Assembly (NCBI RefSeq): GCF_002803085.1
Contig: NZ_NNBJ01000022.1
Coordinates: 50,853 to 114,852 of the forward strand
Direction of reading: 5' to 3'
Length of the DNA: 64,000 nucleotides
Source of the DNA: Streptomyces sp. CB01201
GTDB lineage: Bacteria; Actinomycetota; Actinomycetes; Streptomycetales; Streptomycetaceae
Shown: positions 25,478 to 33,757 of the stretch, one piece after another
Position numbering within the stretch: the first letter of the stretch is position 1
Layout of the letters: each line of letters begins with the position of its first letter
Notes under the pieces: generated by a model
Seen by the model: only the letters and a program-made list of their open reading frames with translations
What the model was told of the DNA's origin: nothing
Databases searched by the model: none
Made by a program: the position numbers and the translations under genes

Positions 25478-25921
25478 ATGACCGTGGTACCGCAGGCAAA
25501 TGCGCCGACCGGAGGATCCGGCGGCGGATCTTCCGGTCTCTACGACGTCCTCGAACTGGTCCTGGACCGCGGCCTGGTGATCGACGCCTTCGTCCGTGTC
25601 TCCCTGGTCGGCATCGAGATCCTCAAGATCGACATCAGGGTCGTGGTGGCCAGCGTGGACACCTATCTGCGCTTCGCCGAGGCATGTAACCGCCTGGATC
25701 TGGAGTCCGGTAACAAGGCTCCCTCCAAGATCACCGACTTGATCGGCGATGCCACGGAGAGCGGGGCCCACGGCAAGACCAAAGGGGCACTGAGCGGTGC
25801 GGTCGAGGCGATATCCGACTCCCTGAAGGGCGGCGGGGACGACGATGACGACCGTGAGCCCGCTCAGCGCAAGTCGTCCTCCGGCACCCGCCGCACCACA
25901 AGCCGTCGTCGAGAGGCCTGA
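25478..25921 (+). CDS. gvpA: Gas vesicle major structural protein GvpA
   Basis: A 147-residue protein. Residues about 20-75 are the GvpA core: LYDVLELVLDRGLVIDAFVR (cut here) followed by LVGIEILKIDIRVVVASVDTY. These amphipathic strands and helices form the vesicle wall ribs. Actinomycete GvpA proteins carry a C-terminal extension, here Ser/Asp/Arg-rich, that the roughly 70-residue cyanobacterial protein lacks. A GGAAGGA site precedes the ATG. It is followed 3 nt later by gvpF. Confidence 0.9.
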   Translation: MTVVPQANAPTGGSGGGSSGLYDVLELVLDRGLVIDAFVRVSLVGIEILKIDIRVVVASVDTYLRFAEACNRLDLESGNKAPSKITDLIGDATESGAHGKTKGALSGAVEAISDSLKGGGDDDDDREPAQRKSSSGTRRTTSRRREA

Positions 25922-25924
25922 TCC

Positions 25925-26638
25925 GTGTCCACATACATCTACGCCATCCTCCCCGCCGACCGACCGCTCAACCTGGACGGTCTTCAGGGTGTCGGCAAGG
26001 AACCCACCGCGCTCCGGACGCTCAGCAGCGACAAACTGACCGCTGTCGTCAGCGAGGCCCCGGAGGACCTGCGGGCCAAGCGCCGTGACGTCCTGGCGCA
26101 CCAGGCGGTCCAGGAGCGCCTGCTCGCCGACGGCTCCGTCCTGCCCATGCGCTTCGGACTTGTCGGACCGAACGACGAGGCCGTGCTCGCCGAGCTCGAC
26201 GCGCAGGCCGACGCGTACCTCCACCGGCTGGAGGCGATCGGCGACTGCATCGAGTACAACCTCAAGGCCTCGCGGGACGAGAGCGACCTGCTGCGTGAGG
26301 TGGTCGCCGAATCGGACCTGGTGCGCGACCTCAACGAGCGCACAAGGAAGAACCCCCAGGCGCAGGGCGACAAGGTCGCTCTCGGCCAGGCGATCTCCCA
26401 GGAGGTCGAGCGACTTGAGAAGCGCGACGCGAGCACGGTCATCAACGGACTCGCGCCCTCGGCTCAGCAGTACGCTACGGCGGACGTGCCGCAGGCGCAC
26501 TTCCTGAACGTGTCGTTCCTCGTGCCCCGCGCTTCCGCCGCGGAGTTCTGCGACCGCGTCGACGAGATGGCGAAGCGTCTGGAACCGGTGTTCCAGCTCA
26601 GCCTGCGCGGTCCGCTGCCGCCCTACAGCTTCGTCTGA
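25925..26638 (+). CDS. gvpF: Gas vesicle protein GvpF
   Basis: A 237-residue GvpL/GvpF family protein, starting at a GTG 3 nt after gvpA. The start STYIYAILPADRPL and the end LRGPLPPYSFV are characteristic, as is VLPMRFGLV near residue 75. GvpF binds GvpA and sits at the gas-facing surface during vesicle assembly in studied systems. It is paralogous to the gvpL gene at 27395. Confidence 0.92.
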   Translation: MSTYIYAILPADRPLNLDGLQGVGKEPTALRTLSSDKLTAVVSEAPEDLRAKRRDVLAHQAVQERLLADGSVLPMRFGLVGPNDEAVLAELDAQADAYLHRLEAIGDCIEYNLKASRDESDLLREVVAESDLVRDLNERTRKNPQAQGDKVALGQAISQEVERLEKRDASTVINGLAPSAQQYATADVPQAHFLNVSFLVPRASAAEFCDRVDEMAKRLEPVFQLSLRGPLPPYSFV

Positions 26639-26694
26639 GGTCAGCCCCCCGATTCGTCCGAGGCTCGCCCCCGGAAGGAGGCAGTACCCAACGC

Positions 26695-26943
26695 ATGGGA
26701 TTTGTCTCGCAGTTGCTCACCCTGCCCCTGGCCCCTCTGCGCGGAACCTTCTGGGTCCTGGAGCAGGTGACCGAGACGGCGGAGCGTGAGTACTACGACC
26801 CCGAGAAGGTTCGCCAGGAACTGGCGGTTCTGGAGGGCGAGCTCCTGGCTGGCCGTATCGACGAGGACGAGCACGACCGCCGTGAGGACGAACTCCTGGA
26901 CCGCATGGAGGAGTTCAAGCGAAGACAGCAGCAACTCGGCTGA
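26695..26943 (+). CDS. gvpG: Gas vesicle protein GvpG
   Basis: An 82-residue protein. A hydrophobic N-terminus (MGFVSQLLTLPLAPLRGTFW) leads into a charged helical region with REYYDPEKVRQELAVLEGEL-type heptads and ends in a coiled-coil-like EEFKRRQQQLG. This is the GvpG family pattern. It is an accessory assembly protein. A GGAAGGAGG site precedes the ATG. Confidence 0.9.
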   Translation: MGFVSQLLTLPLAPLRGTFWVLEQVTETAEREYYDPEKVRQELAVLEGELLAGRIDEDEHDRREDELLDRMEEFKRRQQQLG

Positions 26944-26982
26944 GCGACACCCGCCCCGAGCGGAACGAAGAGAGGCCACCAC

Positions 26983-27402
26983 ATGTCTGAATCCATCTCC
27001 GGTCGGCTCGGCGGCTCGACCGGAGTCTCCCCCTACGGCCAGCCGCAGGGATCGTCGGCCAACCTGGCGGACATCCTGGAGCGCGTGCTGGACAAGGGCA
27101 TCGTCATCGCCGGTGACATCAAGATCAACTTGTTGGACATCGAGCTGCTGACGATCAAGCTGCGGCTGCTCGTCGCCTCCGTCGACAAGGCCAAGGAGAT
27201 GGGCATCGACTGGTGGGAGCACGACCCCTCGCTGTCGTCGCGCGCACATGCGCAACCCAACGCTGCCGGGGCGGCTCCGTCGCGCGATGGGCTCGAAGCC
27301 GAAAACGCCCGTCTGCGGGCCGAGTTGGACGAGCTGCGAGCGGCCGCCGGGCTCCCGGCAGGCGCGCAGGGCGAGAAGGCGGAGGAGGACCGCAATGCCT
27401 GA
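26983..27402 (+). CDS. gvpJ: Gas vesicle GvpA-like protein GvpJ
   Basis: A 139-residue paralogue of GvpA. The core is NLADILERVLDKGIVIAGDI followed by INLLDIELLTIKLRLLVASVDKAKEMGIDWW, which is typical of GvpJ/GvpM. The C-terminus ends in a short coiled coil (EAENARLRAELDELRAA). GvpJ is a minor component implicated in nucleating vesicle growth. Its stop overlaps the gvpL start by 8 nt. Confidence 0.88.
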   Translation: MSESISGRLGGSTGVSPYGQPQGSSANLADILERVLDKGIVIAGDIKINLLDIELLTIKLRLLVASVDKAKEMGIDWWEHDPSLSSRAHAQPNAAGAAPSRDGLEAENARLRAELDELRAAAGLPAGAQGEKAEEDRNA

Positions 27403-28321
27403 CCACAGGACGGCAACGCCGGACCCCATGACGGTGCCGTCGGCGTCTCTTCCCGCGACCGGTGACGACCGGCTCTGGTACGTGTACGCCGTGGGCCGCG
27501 CCGAGGAGGCGCTGCGGGCCGTGGCGCGCGAGACGTCCGGCCTCTACGGCGAGCCGTTGCATGCCATCGAGTGCGAGGGGCTTGCGGTCCTGGCCTCGCC
27601 CGTACCGGCTGCGGACTTCCACGAGCAGGCCCTGAAGGCCCAGTTGGAACAGCTCGACCGGCTGGAGACACTCGCCCGGATCCATGACGGTGTCGTTGCC
27701 CGGGCCGGGACTCGGACCACGGTGCTGCCCATGCGGCTCGCCACCGTGTACGTGGACACCGAGCGGGTGGCGGAGATGCTGAGGCAAGGCTCCGGCCAAT
27801 TCACTTCCCTTCTGGCTCATTTGACGGGCCATCAGGAGTGGGGCGTCAAGGTGTATGCGCTGGCCGCCCCAGCCACTCCGCCTTCCTCGCCGGTGTCGCG
27901 GGCGTCGGCCGGGCCCGAGAGGTCCGTCAGCCCTGGCCGGGCGTTCCTTCAGGAGCGGCGAGCGCAGCGTCGTAGCCGCCAGGACGCGTTCCGCGCCGCT
28001 GGGGCCGTCGCCGCCCGGGTGACGGACACCGCGACGGCGTTCGCCCGTGACCGCGTCGCCCACCGGCCGCAGCAGGGCGGCCCGCTGGCGACGAAGGCCG
28101 GCGAGAACATCAGCAACGAGGCCTATCTCGTGCCGGTCGAGCATGCCGCGGCCTTCCGGGACGAGCTGACGGCGCTGGGTGACGCGGAGGCGGGGGTGCA
28201 TGTCGAGGTGACCGGGCCCTGGGCCCCGTACTCCTTCGCCACCCCGGGGAACGCGGCGGCCGCCGGTCGGGGCGCGGAGCACGGCCGGGACCCGGACGAA
28301 GGTCAAGACCATGTCGAGTGA
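27395..28321 (+). CDS. gvpL: Gas vesicle protein GvpL/F family
   Basis: A 308-residue GvpL/GvpF family protein. The family start WYVYAVGRAEEAL is at about residue 29, TVLPMRLATVY marks the middle and GPWAPYSFATP the end. It is longer than GvpF, mainly through a linker of about 40 residues rich in Pro, Ser and Arg. It overlaps gvpJ by 8 nt and gvpS by 11 nt. It is probably an assembly factor interacting with GvpA. Confidence 0.9.
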   Translation: MPDHRTATPDPMTVPSASLPATGDDRLWYVYAVGRAEEALRAVARETSGLYGEPLHAIECEGLAVLASPVPAADFHEQALKAQLEQLDRLETLARIHDGVVARAGTRTTVLPMRLATVYVDTERVAEMLRQGSGQFTSLLAHLTGHQEWGVKVYALAAPATPPSSPVSRASAGPERSVSPGRAFLQERRAQRRSRQDAFRAAGAVAARVTDTATAFARDRVAHRPQQGGPLATKAGENISNEAYLVPVEHAAAFRDELTALGDAEAGVHVEVTGPWAPYSFATPGNAAAAGRGAEHGRDPDEGQDHVE

Positions 28322-28526
28322 GTCCGTATGGGCCCGGAATGAGGCGGACGAGGATCTGCTCGGCGGCCGACAGGTGGCCCTGATCGACCTCCTCGACCGG
28401 CTGCTCAACGGTGGCGCCGTCCTGACCGGCGACCTCGTCCTGTCGGTGGCGGACGTCGACCTCGTACGCATCAACCTCCGGGCCGTCATCCACTCGATCA
28501 CTCCGGACAGCCCCTCTCCCTGGTGA
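28311..28526 (+). CDS. gvpS: Gas vesicle GvpA-like small protein GvpS
   Basis: A 71-residue GvpA-family protein with core VALIDLLDRLLNGGAVLTGD and LVLSVADVDLVRINLRAVI. It lacks the extension seen in the GvpA at 25478. Proteins of this type are named GvpS in some bacterial clusters and may be a structural minor subunit. The ATG lies within the end of gvpL. Confidence 0.85.
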   Translation: MSSESVWARNEADEDLLGGRQVALIDLLDRLLNGGAVLTGDLVLSVADVDLVRINLRAVIHSITPDSPSPW

Positions 28527-28572
28527 GGCGGGCATGAAGCCCAGGGGCCAACGGCCCACAGGAGGCAGACCC

Positions 28573-28977
28573 ATGACAGACCCGCGACAGGCCGATCACA
28601 CGGCAGCGGCCGAGGACGACGACTTCCGGCGTGCGTTCGACCTCCTGCCTTCCGTGTCCGACGGCCTCAGGGCCGACCCCGCGCCGTCGGGAACCGGTTC
28701 CCCCGCCGCACGTCTGCACACCGACCCCGACACCGTCGAACGCGACCTGATTCGGCTTGTGCTCACCATCGTCGAGCTACTGCGTCAGCTGATGGAGCGC
28801 ACCGCGTTGCACCGGGTGGACCAGGAGGACCTGACGGAGGATCAGGAGGAGCGCATCGGGCTGACCCTGATGATCCTTCAGGACCGCATGGCCGAACTGT
28901 GCGACCGCTACGACCTGACCCCGGAGGACCTCAACCTGGACCTCGGCCCCCTGGGCAGTCTGTTGCCCCGGAACTGA
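28573..28977 (+). CDS. gvpK: Gas vesicle protein GvpK
   Basis: A 134-residue protein. The conserved part VERDLIRLVLTIVELLRQLM, then RTALHRVDQEDLTEDQEERIGLTLM and LCDRYDLTPEDLNLDLGPLG, is GvpK. The N-terminal 60 residues are variable. The start is placed at 28573 after AGGAGG; an in-frame ATG at 28534 has a weaker site. It is the last recognisable gvp gene. Confidence 0.9.
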   Translation: MTDPRQADHTAAAEDDDFRRAFDLLPSVSDGLRADPAPSGTGSPAARLHTDPDTVERDLIRLVLTIVELLRQLMERTALHRVDQEDLTEDQEERIGLTLMILQDRMAELCDRYDLTPEDLNLDLGPLGSLLPRN

Positions 28978-29201
28978 GTGGTCCGGCGGCCCTCGCCACG
29001 AGAGCAAGAGGTACACGAGGTCAAGAGGTACTGGACCGGACCCGGAGGGGCTCCGCGGGACGGCGTCCCGCAGGACGAGGTCCCCGCAGGACTCCGACCG
29101 GGTGGCAGTGCGGCGCCCTCGCTGTGGCCCGCCCTGCTCGGCCCGTCCGGGCGCCCACACTGTCCCGTGACCACCGCAGTCTCGGATCTCGGAGCCGTGT
29201 G

Positions 29202-29543
29202 ATGACCCAGCCCTCCACCGGACCGGCCGGAGCGACCACCTTCCTGGCCGAATGCGGCCACACGCACCTCTTTCCAGGGGCCCGCTGCCGTGTTCAGGGG
29301 CTCCAGGACCCCGCTGCCTTCGCAGCCGACCCGTGGCCGGTCGAACTGGAGCTGCGGCTGTCCGACGACGTGGTGACGGAGGCGGAACTGCGCACCATGG
29401 ACCCGACGGGCCCTGCACTCGCTGTCCCGTCCTACACCACGGCTGCCGGCACCGCCATCGAAGCCCGCACGTGGCTGATCAGGGAGTTCATCCAACGGGG
29501 AGACGACGTCGAGCTGACCATCGGGGGCCGGGTCTCGCTCTGA
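29202..29543 (+). CDS. Hypothetical protein
   Basis: A 113-residue protein beginning MTQPSTGPAGATTFLAECGH. Notable are an N-terminal C-G-H-T-H cluster with a second cysteine eleven residues on (possible metal site), the block VELELRLSDDVVTEAELRTM, and a regular mixed strand and helix composition. No signal peptide or membrane segment is seen. I do not recognise the family. It follows the gvp cluster by 220 bp and may or may not belong to it. Confidence 0.6.
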   Translation: MTQPSTGPAGATTFLAECGHTHLFPGARCRVQGLQDPAAFAADPWPVELELRLSDDVVTEAELRTMDPTGPALAVPSYTTAAGTAIEARTWLIREFIQRGDDVELTIGGRVSL

Positions 29544-29887
29544 GGAGCGCCAAGTCGACATGGCCGGCTGATGGTGCTGGGTAACGGGTCCGATCTGCCA
29601 CCGGAGCCCGTCAGCCGGTAAGCGAGGTCGAATGCCCGGGCCAGACGCACCGCATCGAGATACGACTCCGGCCGGGTGGTGGCGTTTGATACGGGAACCG
29701 CCGGCACGCTCGGCGAACAGCGCGGAGCAGTTCCACGACTTCGCCATTCACGCGACCGGCGAGCGCACCCCACGCCGCGACCAGCTCGCCCGCTCGCTCG
29801 GACCACCCCTTGGTCCGGAGTGGCCGGCCGGTCGCCCAGGAACAAGACGGGGGCGCGTCGGCACGTCCCGGAAGCCGCTCAGGGCGC
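29544..29887. other. Region without a confident gene, possible decayed minus-strand frame
   Basis: No intact gene is convincing here. On the minus strand, protein-like stretches appear in two different frames (one containing AGELVAAWGALAGRVNGEVV, one containing LDAVRLARAFDLAYRLTG). This might be a frameshifted relic, but no family could be recognised. Confidence 0.3.
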
Positions 29888-30604
29888 CTAGATGTTCTGC
29901 GGGATGTGCGACGGCTCCCAGACCGAGCAGTCGTGGGCGAAGAGGACGCGTCGTGGGTCGAAGTCGGCGAGTCGTTCCAACCAGGGCTGGTAGGTGGGAA
30001 GGGGCTGCTCCACGCCGTGCAGCGACGCTTGGCGGGCCAGCTGCTCCGACGCGAAATGCGAAGCGAAGTCGTGTGCCTGACCGGCGAGGACGACCGTGCC
30101 GTCCGGTTGCCGGAGAACCAGCGACTGGTGGCCCGCGGTATGTCCTGGTGTGGGAATGATCCAGACTCCCGGCCAGATCTCGGCCTCACCGGTGAGTTCC
30201 TCGTAACGCGCGGAGGGGAAATCCAGTAGCTCGTCGAAGGTGTAGTCACCGTTGCGGGCGGTGGCCAGCTCGACGTCCTGGACCAGAATGGGCTTGCCGC
30301 CCATGAGGGGGTTTCCACCGCAGTGATCGAAATGAAGATGGCAGTTCACGACGAGGGAGATGTCCGCGAGGGCGACTCCGGCCGTGGACAGGGCATCCCG
30401 CAGGTCCCGGCGTTGGGGACGGTAATGGGCTTCGGTCTCGGGGTCCGCCTTGCCGATGCCGGTGTCGAAGAGGATCAGGCCCTGATCGTGCCGAACCAGG
30501 TAGGCCAGCACGGGTTCGACCCGCGGTTGCGGGCCGCCCGTCTCCTCGGCGGGACGGATGAAGTACCCCAAGTCGAGTCGCCGTAAGGTCGTGTTGTTAC
30601 CCAT
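29888..30604 (-). CDS. Metallo-beta-lactamase fold hydrolase, N-acyl-homoserine-lactonase-like
   Basis: About 238 residues. The zinc motif HxHxDH is HLHFDH (in NCHLHFDHCGG), and further ligands are the His in PTPGHTAGH and the Asp in LAGQAHDF; this spacing resembles AiiA-type lactonases. ILFDTGIG upstream supports this. Family members open lactone rings, including acyl-homoserine lactones. In a streptomycete a gamma-butyrolactone or other lactone is an alternative substrate (inference). The start at 30604 (MGNNTTLRRLDLGYF) is preferred over in-frame ATGs further upstream on alignment grounds; no strong ribosome-binding site is seen. Confidence 0.82.
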   Translation of the reverse strand: MGNNTTLRRLDLGYFIRPAEETGGPQPRVEPVLAYLVRHDQGLILFDTGIGKADPETEAHYRPQRRDLRDALSTAGVALADISLVVNCHLHFDHCGGNPLMGGKPILVQDVELATARNGDYTFDELLDFPSARYEELTGEAEIWPGVWIIPTPGHTAGHQSLVLRQPDGTVVLAGQAHDFASHFASEQLARQASLHGVEQPLPTYQPWLERLADFDPRRVLFAHDCSVWEPSHIPQNI

Positions 30605-30691
30605 ACGGCCAGCCTGGCACATGCTGGCGTTCTGAACCATCCCTCCCCAGAAGCCGACGCGAGCCACGTCAGTGGCCGTGGCGCTCGCCTG

Positions 30692-31099
30692 TCACTCGGC
30701 GAGATTGAGCTGCCAGGAGACGCCGAAGCGGTCGTTCACCCAGCCGAACTTGGCGCTGAAACCGTAGGAGCCCAAGGGCATGAGTTCCGTGCCCTGGTCG
30801 GCGAGCGCGCCATAGAGGCGGTCGAGCTCGGCCTCGGTGTCGCATTCGACGAACAGTGACATCGCCGGGGTGAATCCGAAGCCGTGCTTGACGTAGCTGT
30901 CGATGCACATGAGCCGCTGCCCGGCGAGCGCGAACGTGGCACGCTCGACCGTGCCCGCCTCACCAGGACCCTCGGCCCCGTAGCGGGAGATCTCGACGAC
31001 CTCTCCGTCGTCGAACAGCGAGGTGTAGAAGGTCAGCGCCTCCTCCGCGCGTCCTTCGAACATGAGGAATGTGGTGATCTTCTGCGGCATCGATGCCAT
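30692..31099 (-). CDS. VOC family protein (PhnB/glyoxalase-like)
   Basis: A 135-residue vicinal-oxygen-chelate protein of the PhnB-like group. MPQKITTFLMFEGRAEEALTFYTSLF begins the first beta-alpha-beta module, and FGWVNDRFGVSWQLNL ends the second. Substrates of this group are mostly unknown, and many members are misnamed as glyoxalase. GGAGGG lies about 7 nt upstream of the ATG. It is tandem with, but separated by 87 bp from, the lactonase-like gene. Confidence 0.87.
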   Translation of the reverse strand: MASMPQKITTFLMFEGRAEEALTFYTSLFDDGEVVEISRYGAEGPGEAGTVERATFALAGQRLMCIDSYVKHGFGFTPAMSLFVECDTEAELDRLYGALADQGTELMPLGSYGFSAKFGWVNDRFGVSWQLNLAE

Positions 31100-31335
31100 G
31101 GCCCTGCCCTCCGGATGCTGAAGTCGGCCCCCTCCATGACGAGGCTAGGGCCTACCTCTGACAACGCCCCGCCCCAACACCGCGAGACCGCCGCCCGGCG
31201 GGTCGCGCCGGGGCCTCGACTTCACGTCCCCCCGAACGCCGTGTGTGTCCCGAAGTGAGCGGTGCGTCGTCAGGGGCCAGACTTGGGGCATCGGGTCCGG
31301 CTCGGGCCGGAGCGCCTCCGACGTAAGGGAACGAC

Positions 31336-31629
31336 ATGACCTGGGCATCCTGGACCACGGTGGGCATCCACGTCCTCCCTGGCGTAGTGCAGGCCGAGGG
31401 CTTCGGCCAGATGCAGGGCGACCTCACCATCCACACCACCTGGTCGGAGCACGAGGCACACCTTGCCGTGCAGTACTCAGGCGCCTCCGACTGGTACACC
31501 CTCGTCGGGAGCCCGGTGCCCTGCCACTCGGAGGAGGACAGCCGCGTCTACCACCAGGCCGTCGTGGATGGTGTGCGTGAGGGAGAGCGGGCGCAGGACG
31601 TGCTGAAGAAGCTCTCCCGTACGGCCTGA
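31336..31629 (+). CDS. Hypothetical protein
   Basis: A 97-residue acidic protein beginning MTWASWTTVGIHVLPGVVQ. It has several tryptophans (TTWSEHEAH, SDWYTLVG) and a helical C-terminus (AQDVLKKLSRTA). No signal, membrane segment or known motif. It has the look of a conserved Streptomyces small cytosolic protein. AAGGGA precedes the ATG. Confidence 0.6.
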   Translation: MTWASWTTVGIHVLPGVVQAEGFGQMQGDLTIHTTWSEHEAHLAVQYSGASDWYTLVGSPVPCHSEEDSRVYHQAVVDGVREGERAQDVLKKLSRTA

Positions 31630-31687
31630 CGGAACTGCCCGACGGTACGGCCTGAGGGAACCGGAATGGCCCCTGCGGCCTGTGGGG

Positions 31688-32527
31688 TCAGCTGCGCTGC
31701 CACAGTGCCGGGACGTTGGGTGGCTCCCATCCGGTGATGGCGGTATGGGCCTGGAGGCAGCGGTAGGTGGAACCGCCGTAGGTGACGACGTCGCCGGCGT
31801 GGTAGGGCGTACCCGCGGCCCACGTCCCGCCGGACGGAGGCGTGGTGGGGGGTGTGGTCGGGTCCTGGGGAGCGTCCAGTACGAAGTCGAACGTGGCTGC
31901 GCGCGCCGGGCCGACCTGCCGGACGTTCATGAGCAGCCGTGCGTCGAAGATGGTGTCGGTGCTGTTGCGCGGCTCTCCGGGAAAGTACAGCTGCGTGGTG
32001 ACGATCGGCTGTCCGGGGGACTGGAGCTTCACATGGAGGTGCCGCGTGCGGCCCGGGTACAGGCCCGGCACGATGGTGGTCAGGCTGAACGCGCCCTGGT
32101 TCGTGCTGAATTGGTGGCCGCGGAAGGTGTAGCCGGCGTTGTCGTAGTCGCCGTTGTCGTCGGCCTGCCAGAAGTCCAGGAGCGCGCCGGCGATCGGCCG
32201 GCAGGTGCGGCTGAAGACGTAACCGGTGACGGTCAGCCGCGTTCCCGACGTGCTGTCGGTGACCAGGGAGGTGCGGAGCGGCGAGTCGGGTTTGAAGTAC
32301 GGGCCTTCGATCTGCTCGATCGTCGGCTCGTCCCCGTCGTGGCACTGGGGAGTCGCGTCCAGCGGCCTTGTCGTCGTACTCCGGTCGCGGGCCAGTGCCA
32401 CGCCGCCGCGGGCGACCAGGGGAGCCGCGCCGAGCGCGGCGGCGGCGCGCAGCACCGCTTTGCGACTGATCCGGGGGGACGCGGTGTTCGGGGTGGGCAC
32501 TGCCGGCGGTTCTTCGGGAGCGGGCAT
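31688..32527 (-). CDS. Secreted intradiol ring-cleavage dioxygenase with CBM5/12
   Basis: A 279-residue exported protein. The N-terminus (SRKAVLRAAAALGAAPLVARGGVALA, cut here to its SRKAVL start) is a Tat-like or Sec-like signal. Residues about 55-215 form the intradiol dioxygenase fold: EGPYFKPDSPLR, GYTFRGHQFS and LYPGRTRHLHVK, which hold the Tyr and His iron ligands. After a Thr/Pro linker the last 45 residues (GGTWAAGTPYHAGDVVTYGG, TYRCLQAHTAITGWEPP, ALWQ) are a CBM5/12. Such a fusion was described in a wood-wasp-associated Streptomyces, where the enzyme opens lignin-derived catechols while bound to polysaccharide. An AraC regulator sits just upstream. Confidence 0.88.
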   Translation of the reverse strand: MPAPEEPPAVPTPNTASPRISRKAVLRAAAALGAAPLVARGGVALARDRSTTTRPLDATPQCHDGDEPTIEQIEGPYFKPDSPLRTSLVTDSTSGTRLTVTGYVFSRTCRPIAGALLDFWQADDNGDYDNAGYTFRGHQFSTNQGAFSLTTIVPGLYPGRTRHLHVKLQSPGQPIVTTQLYFPGEPRNSTDTIFDARLLMNVRQVGPARAATFDFVLDAPQDPTTPPTTPPSGGTWAAGTPYHAGDVVTYGGSTYRCLQAHTAITGWEPPNVPALWQRS

Positions 32528-32669
32528 CGAGGACCTCCTGTAGTGGGGCGGGGGTCGGGTGAGTGGTGCCTGCCGACCGGGCCCGTTGCTGGGGGTCGGC
32601 GGGCCCCGGCCGGGACCGGTCGGCAAGCTGTGGGGGTGCTGACAGGGGTGTCTGACGGCTACGGTCAAG

Positions 32670-33587
32670 CTATGTGCTGTCCGGGCAGGCGGCGATGGAC
32701 TGCACCCGGGGATCGTGGTGATTTCCTCCGGCATCCGCCCGGAACTCGCCGGGTGACATGCCCGTCTCCCGCCGGAAGAACCGGCAGAAGTAGGCGGGAT
32801 CCTCGACTCCGACCAGAGCCGCTACCTGACGGACCGTCAACTCGGTACCCATGAGGAGGCGTTTGGCCTCAAGGGTCCGCTGTCGGCGGATCAGCACCCC
32901 TGGTGTCAGACCGGTGGCCTGTCGTACCAGTGCCTGGAGGTGGCCCGGGGAAATGCCGAGCTCCTGCGCGTACGACTCCACCGACCGGCGGGTGCCGCCC
33001 GGGAGGGCGACGAGCCGGGTGAAGTCCGCGGCCGCTCCGGTCGCCCGGTTGCGGGTCGCTCGCCCGTCAGCATGTGAACAAGTCCGCAGCGCACGGAGAA
33101 TGAGGATGTGCAGACTGGCGCGGAGCAGTTGCTGATAGCCGGACTGGAGCGCCCGGTACTCGCTTTCCATGTCGCCCAGGAGGGCTTCGATCGGCCCGGA
33201 CTGATTCCCTGGGGCGTGGCCGGGGTCGGCGGACAGGGCGCGTAGCGCGGCCACGTCCTGCGCACGGGAGAGCAGGAAGTCCTCATTGAACAGAACCACA
33301 TGGCCGGTGAGGTCCACCGCACTCTCCCAGTGGTGGACCTGGCCGGGCGCGATGACACACAACTGCGGTGGTTCGAGCGGCCGTTGGGCCGAGTCCAGCA
33401 CATGGGCGCCATGACCGCCGGTGACGTACACGATCTCGTAAAAGGTGTGCCGGTGCGGGAAGTTGGCGCGCGAGAGCGCCCCGATCGTGTCAAAGGTGCC
33501 GATGGCGAAGGGCAAGAGGTGCGGCAGGGGAACGTCCAAGCGATGCAGCGGGATGTCGAAGCGCCGGGTGTTCCGTGGCTCGTCCAT
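32670..33587 (-). CDS. AraC family transcriptional regulator
   Basis: A 305-residue regulator. The N-terminal cupin has HRHTFYEIVYVTGGHG and PGQVHHWES. The C-terminal double helix-turn-helix contains SVESYAQELGISPGHLQALV and the second motif VGVEDPAYFCRFFRRETGMSPGEFR, the AraC signature. The ATG at 33587 fits the conserved start better than an ATG 60 bp upstream. It lies 142 bp upstream of, and on the same strand as, the secreted dioxygenase and probably activates it in response to an aromatic or sugar signal (inference). Confidence 0.9.
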   Translation of the reverse strand: MDEPRNTRRFDIPLHRLDVPLPHLLPFAIGTFDTIGALSRANFPHRHTFYEIVYVTGGHGAHVLDSAQRPLEPPQLCVIAPGQVHHWESAVDLTGHVVLFNEDFLLSRAQDVAALRALSADPGHAPGNQSGPIEALLGDMESEYRALQSGYQQLLRASLHILILRALRTCSHADGRATRNRATGAAADFTRLVALPGGTRRSVESYAQELGISPGHLQALVRQATGLTPGVLIRRQRTLEAKRLLMGTELTVRQVAALVGVEDPAYFCRFFRRETGMSPGEFRADAGGNHHDPRVQSIAACPDST

Positions 33588-33757
33588 GGTCGCAGTCTGG
33601 GACAGCGGGCATTGACAGGTCCAGACCAATCGCCGTAATCGGGCCATGCTCGCCCTCCCGTGCGTCCCCGAGCCGAGGACACCTGCCGGGCTGCTCTCCG
33701 GCGGTCTTGCTGTTCTTCACGTGCGCGCCTTGGGTCCCAGCGTGGCGGAAGCACCGC

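Noticed and set aside
28978..29201. Possible extra gas-vesicle gene directly after gvpK
   Set aside because: Frames there lack any gvp-like pattern and have no credible start.
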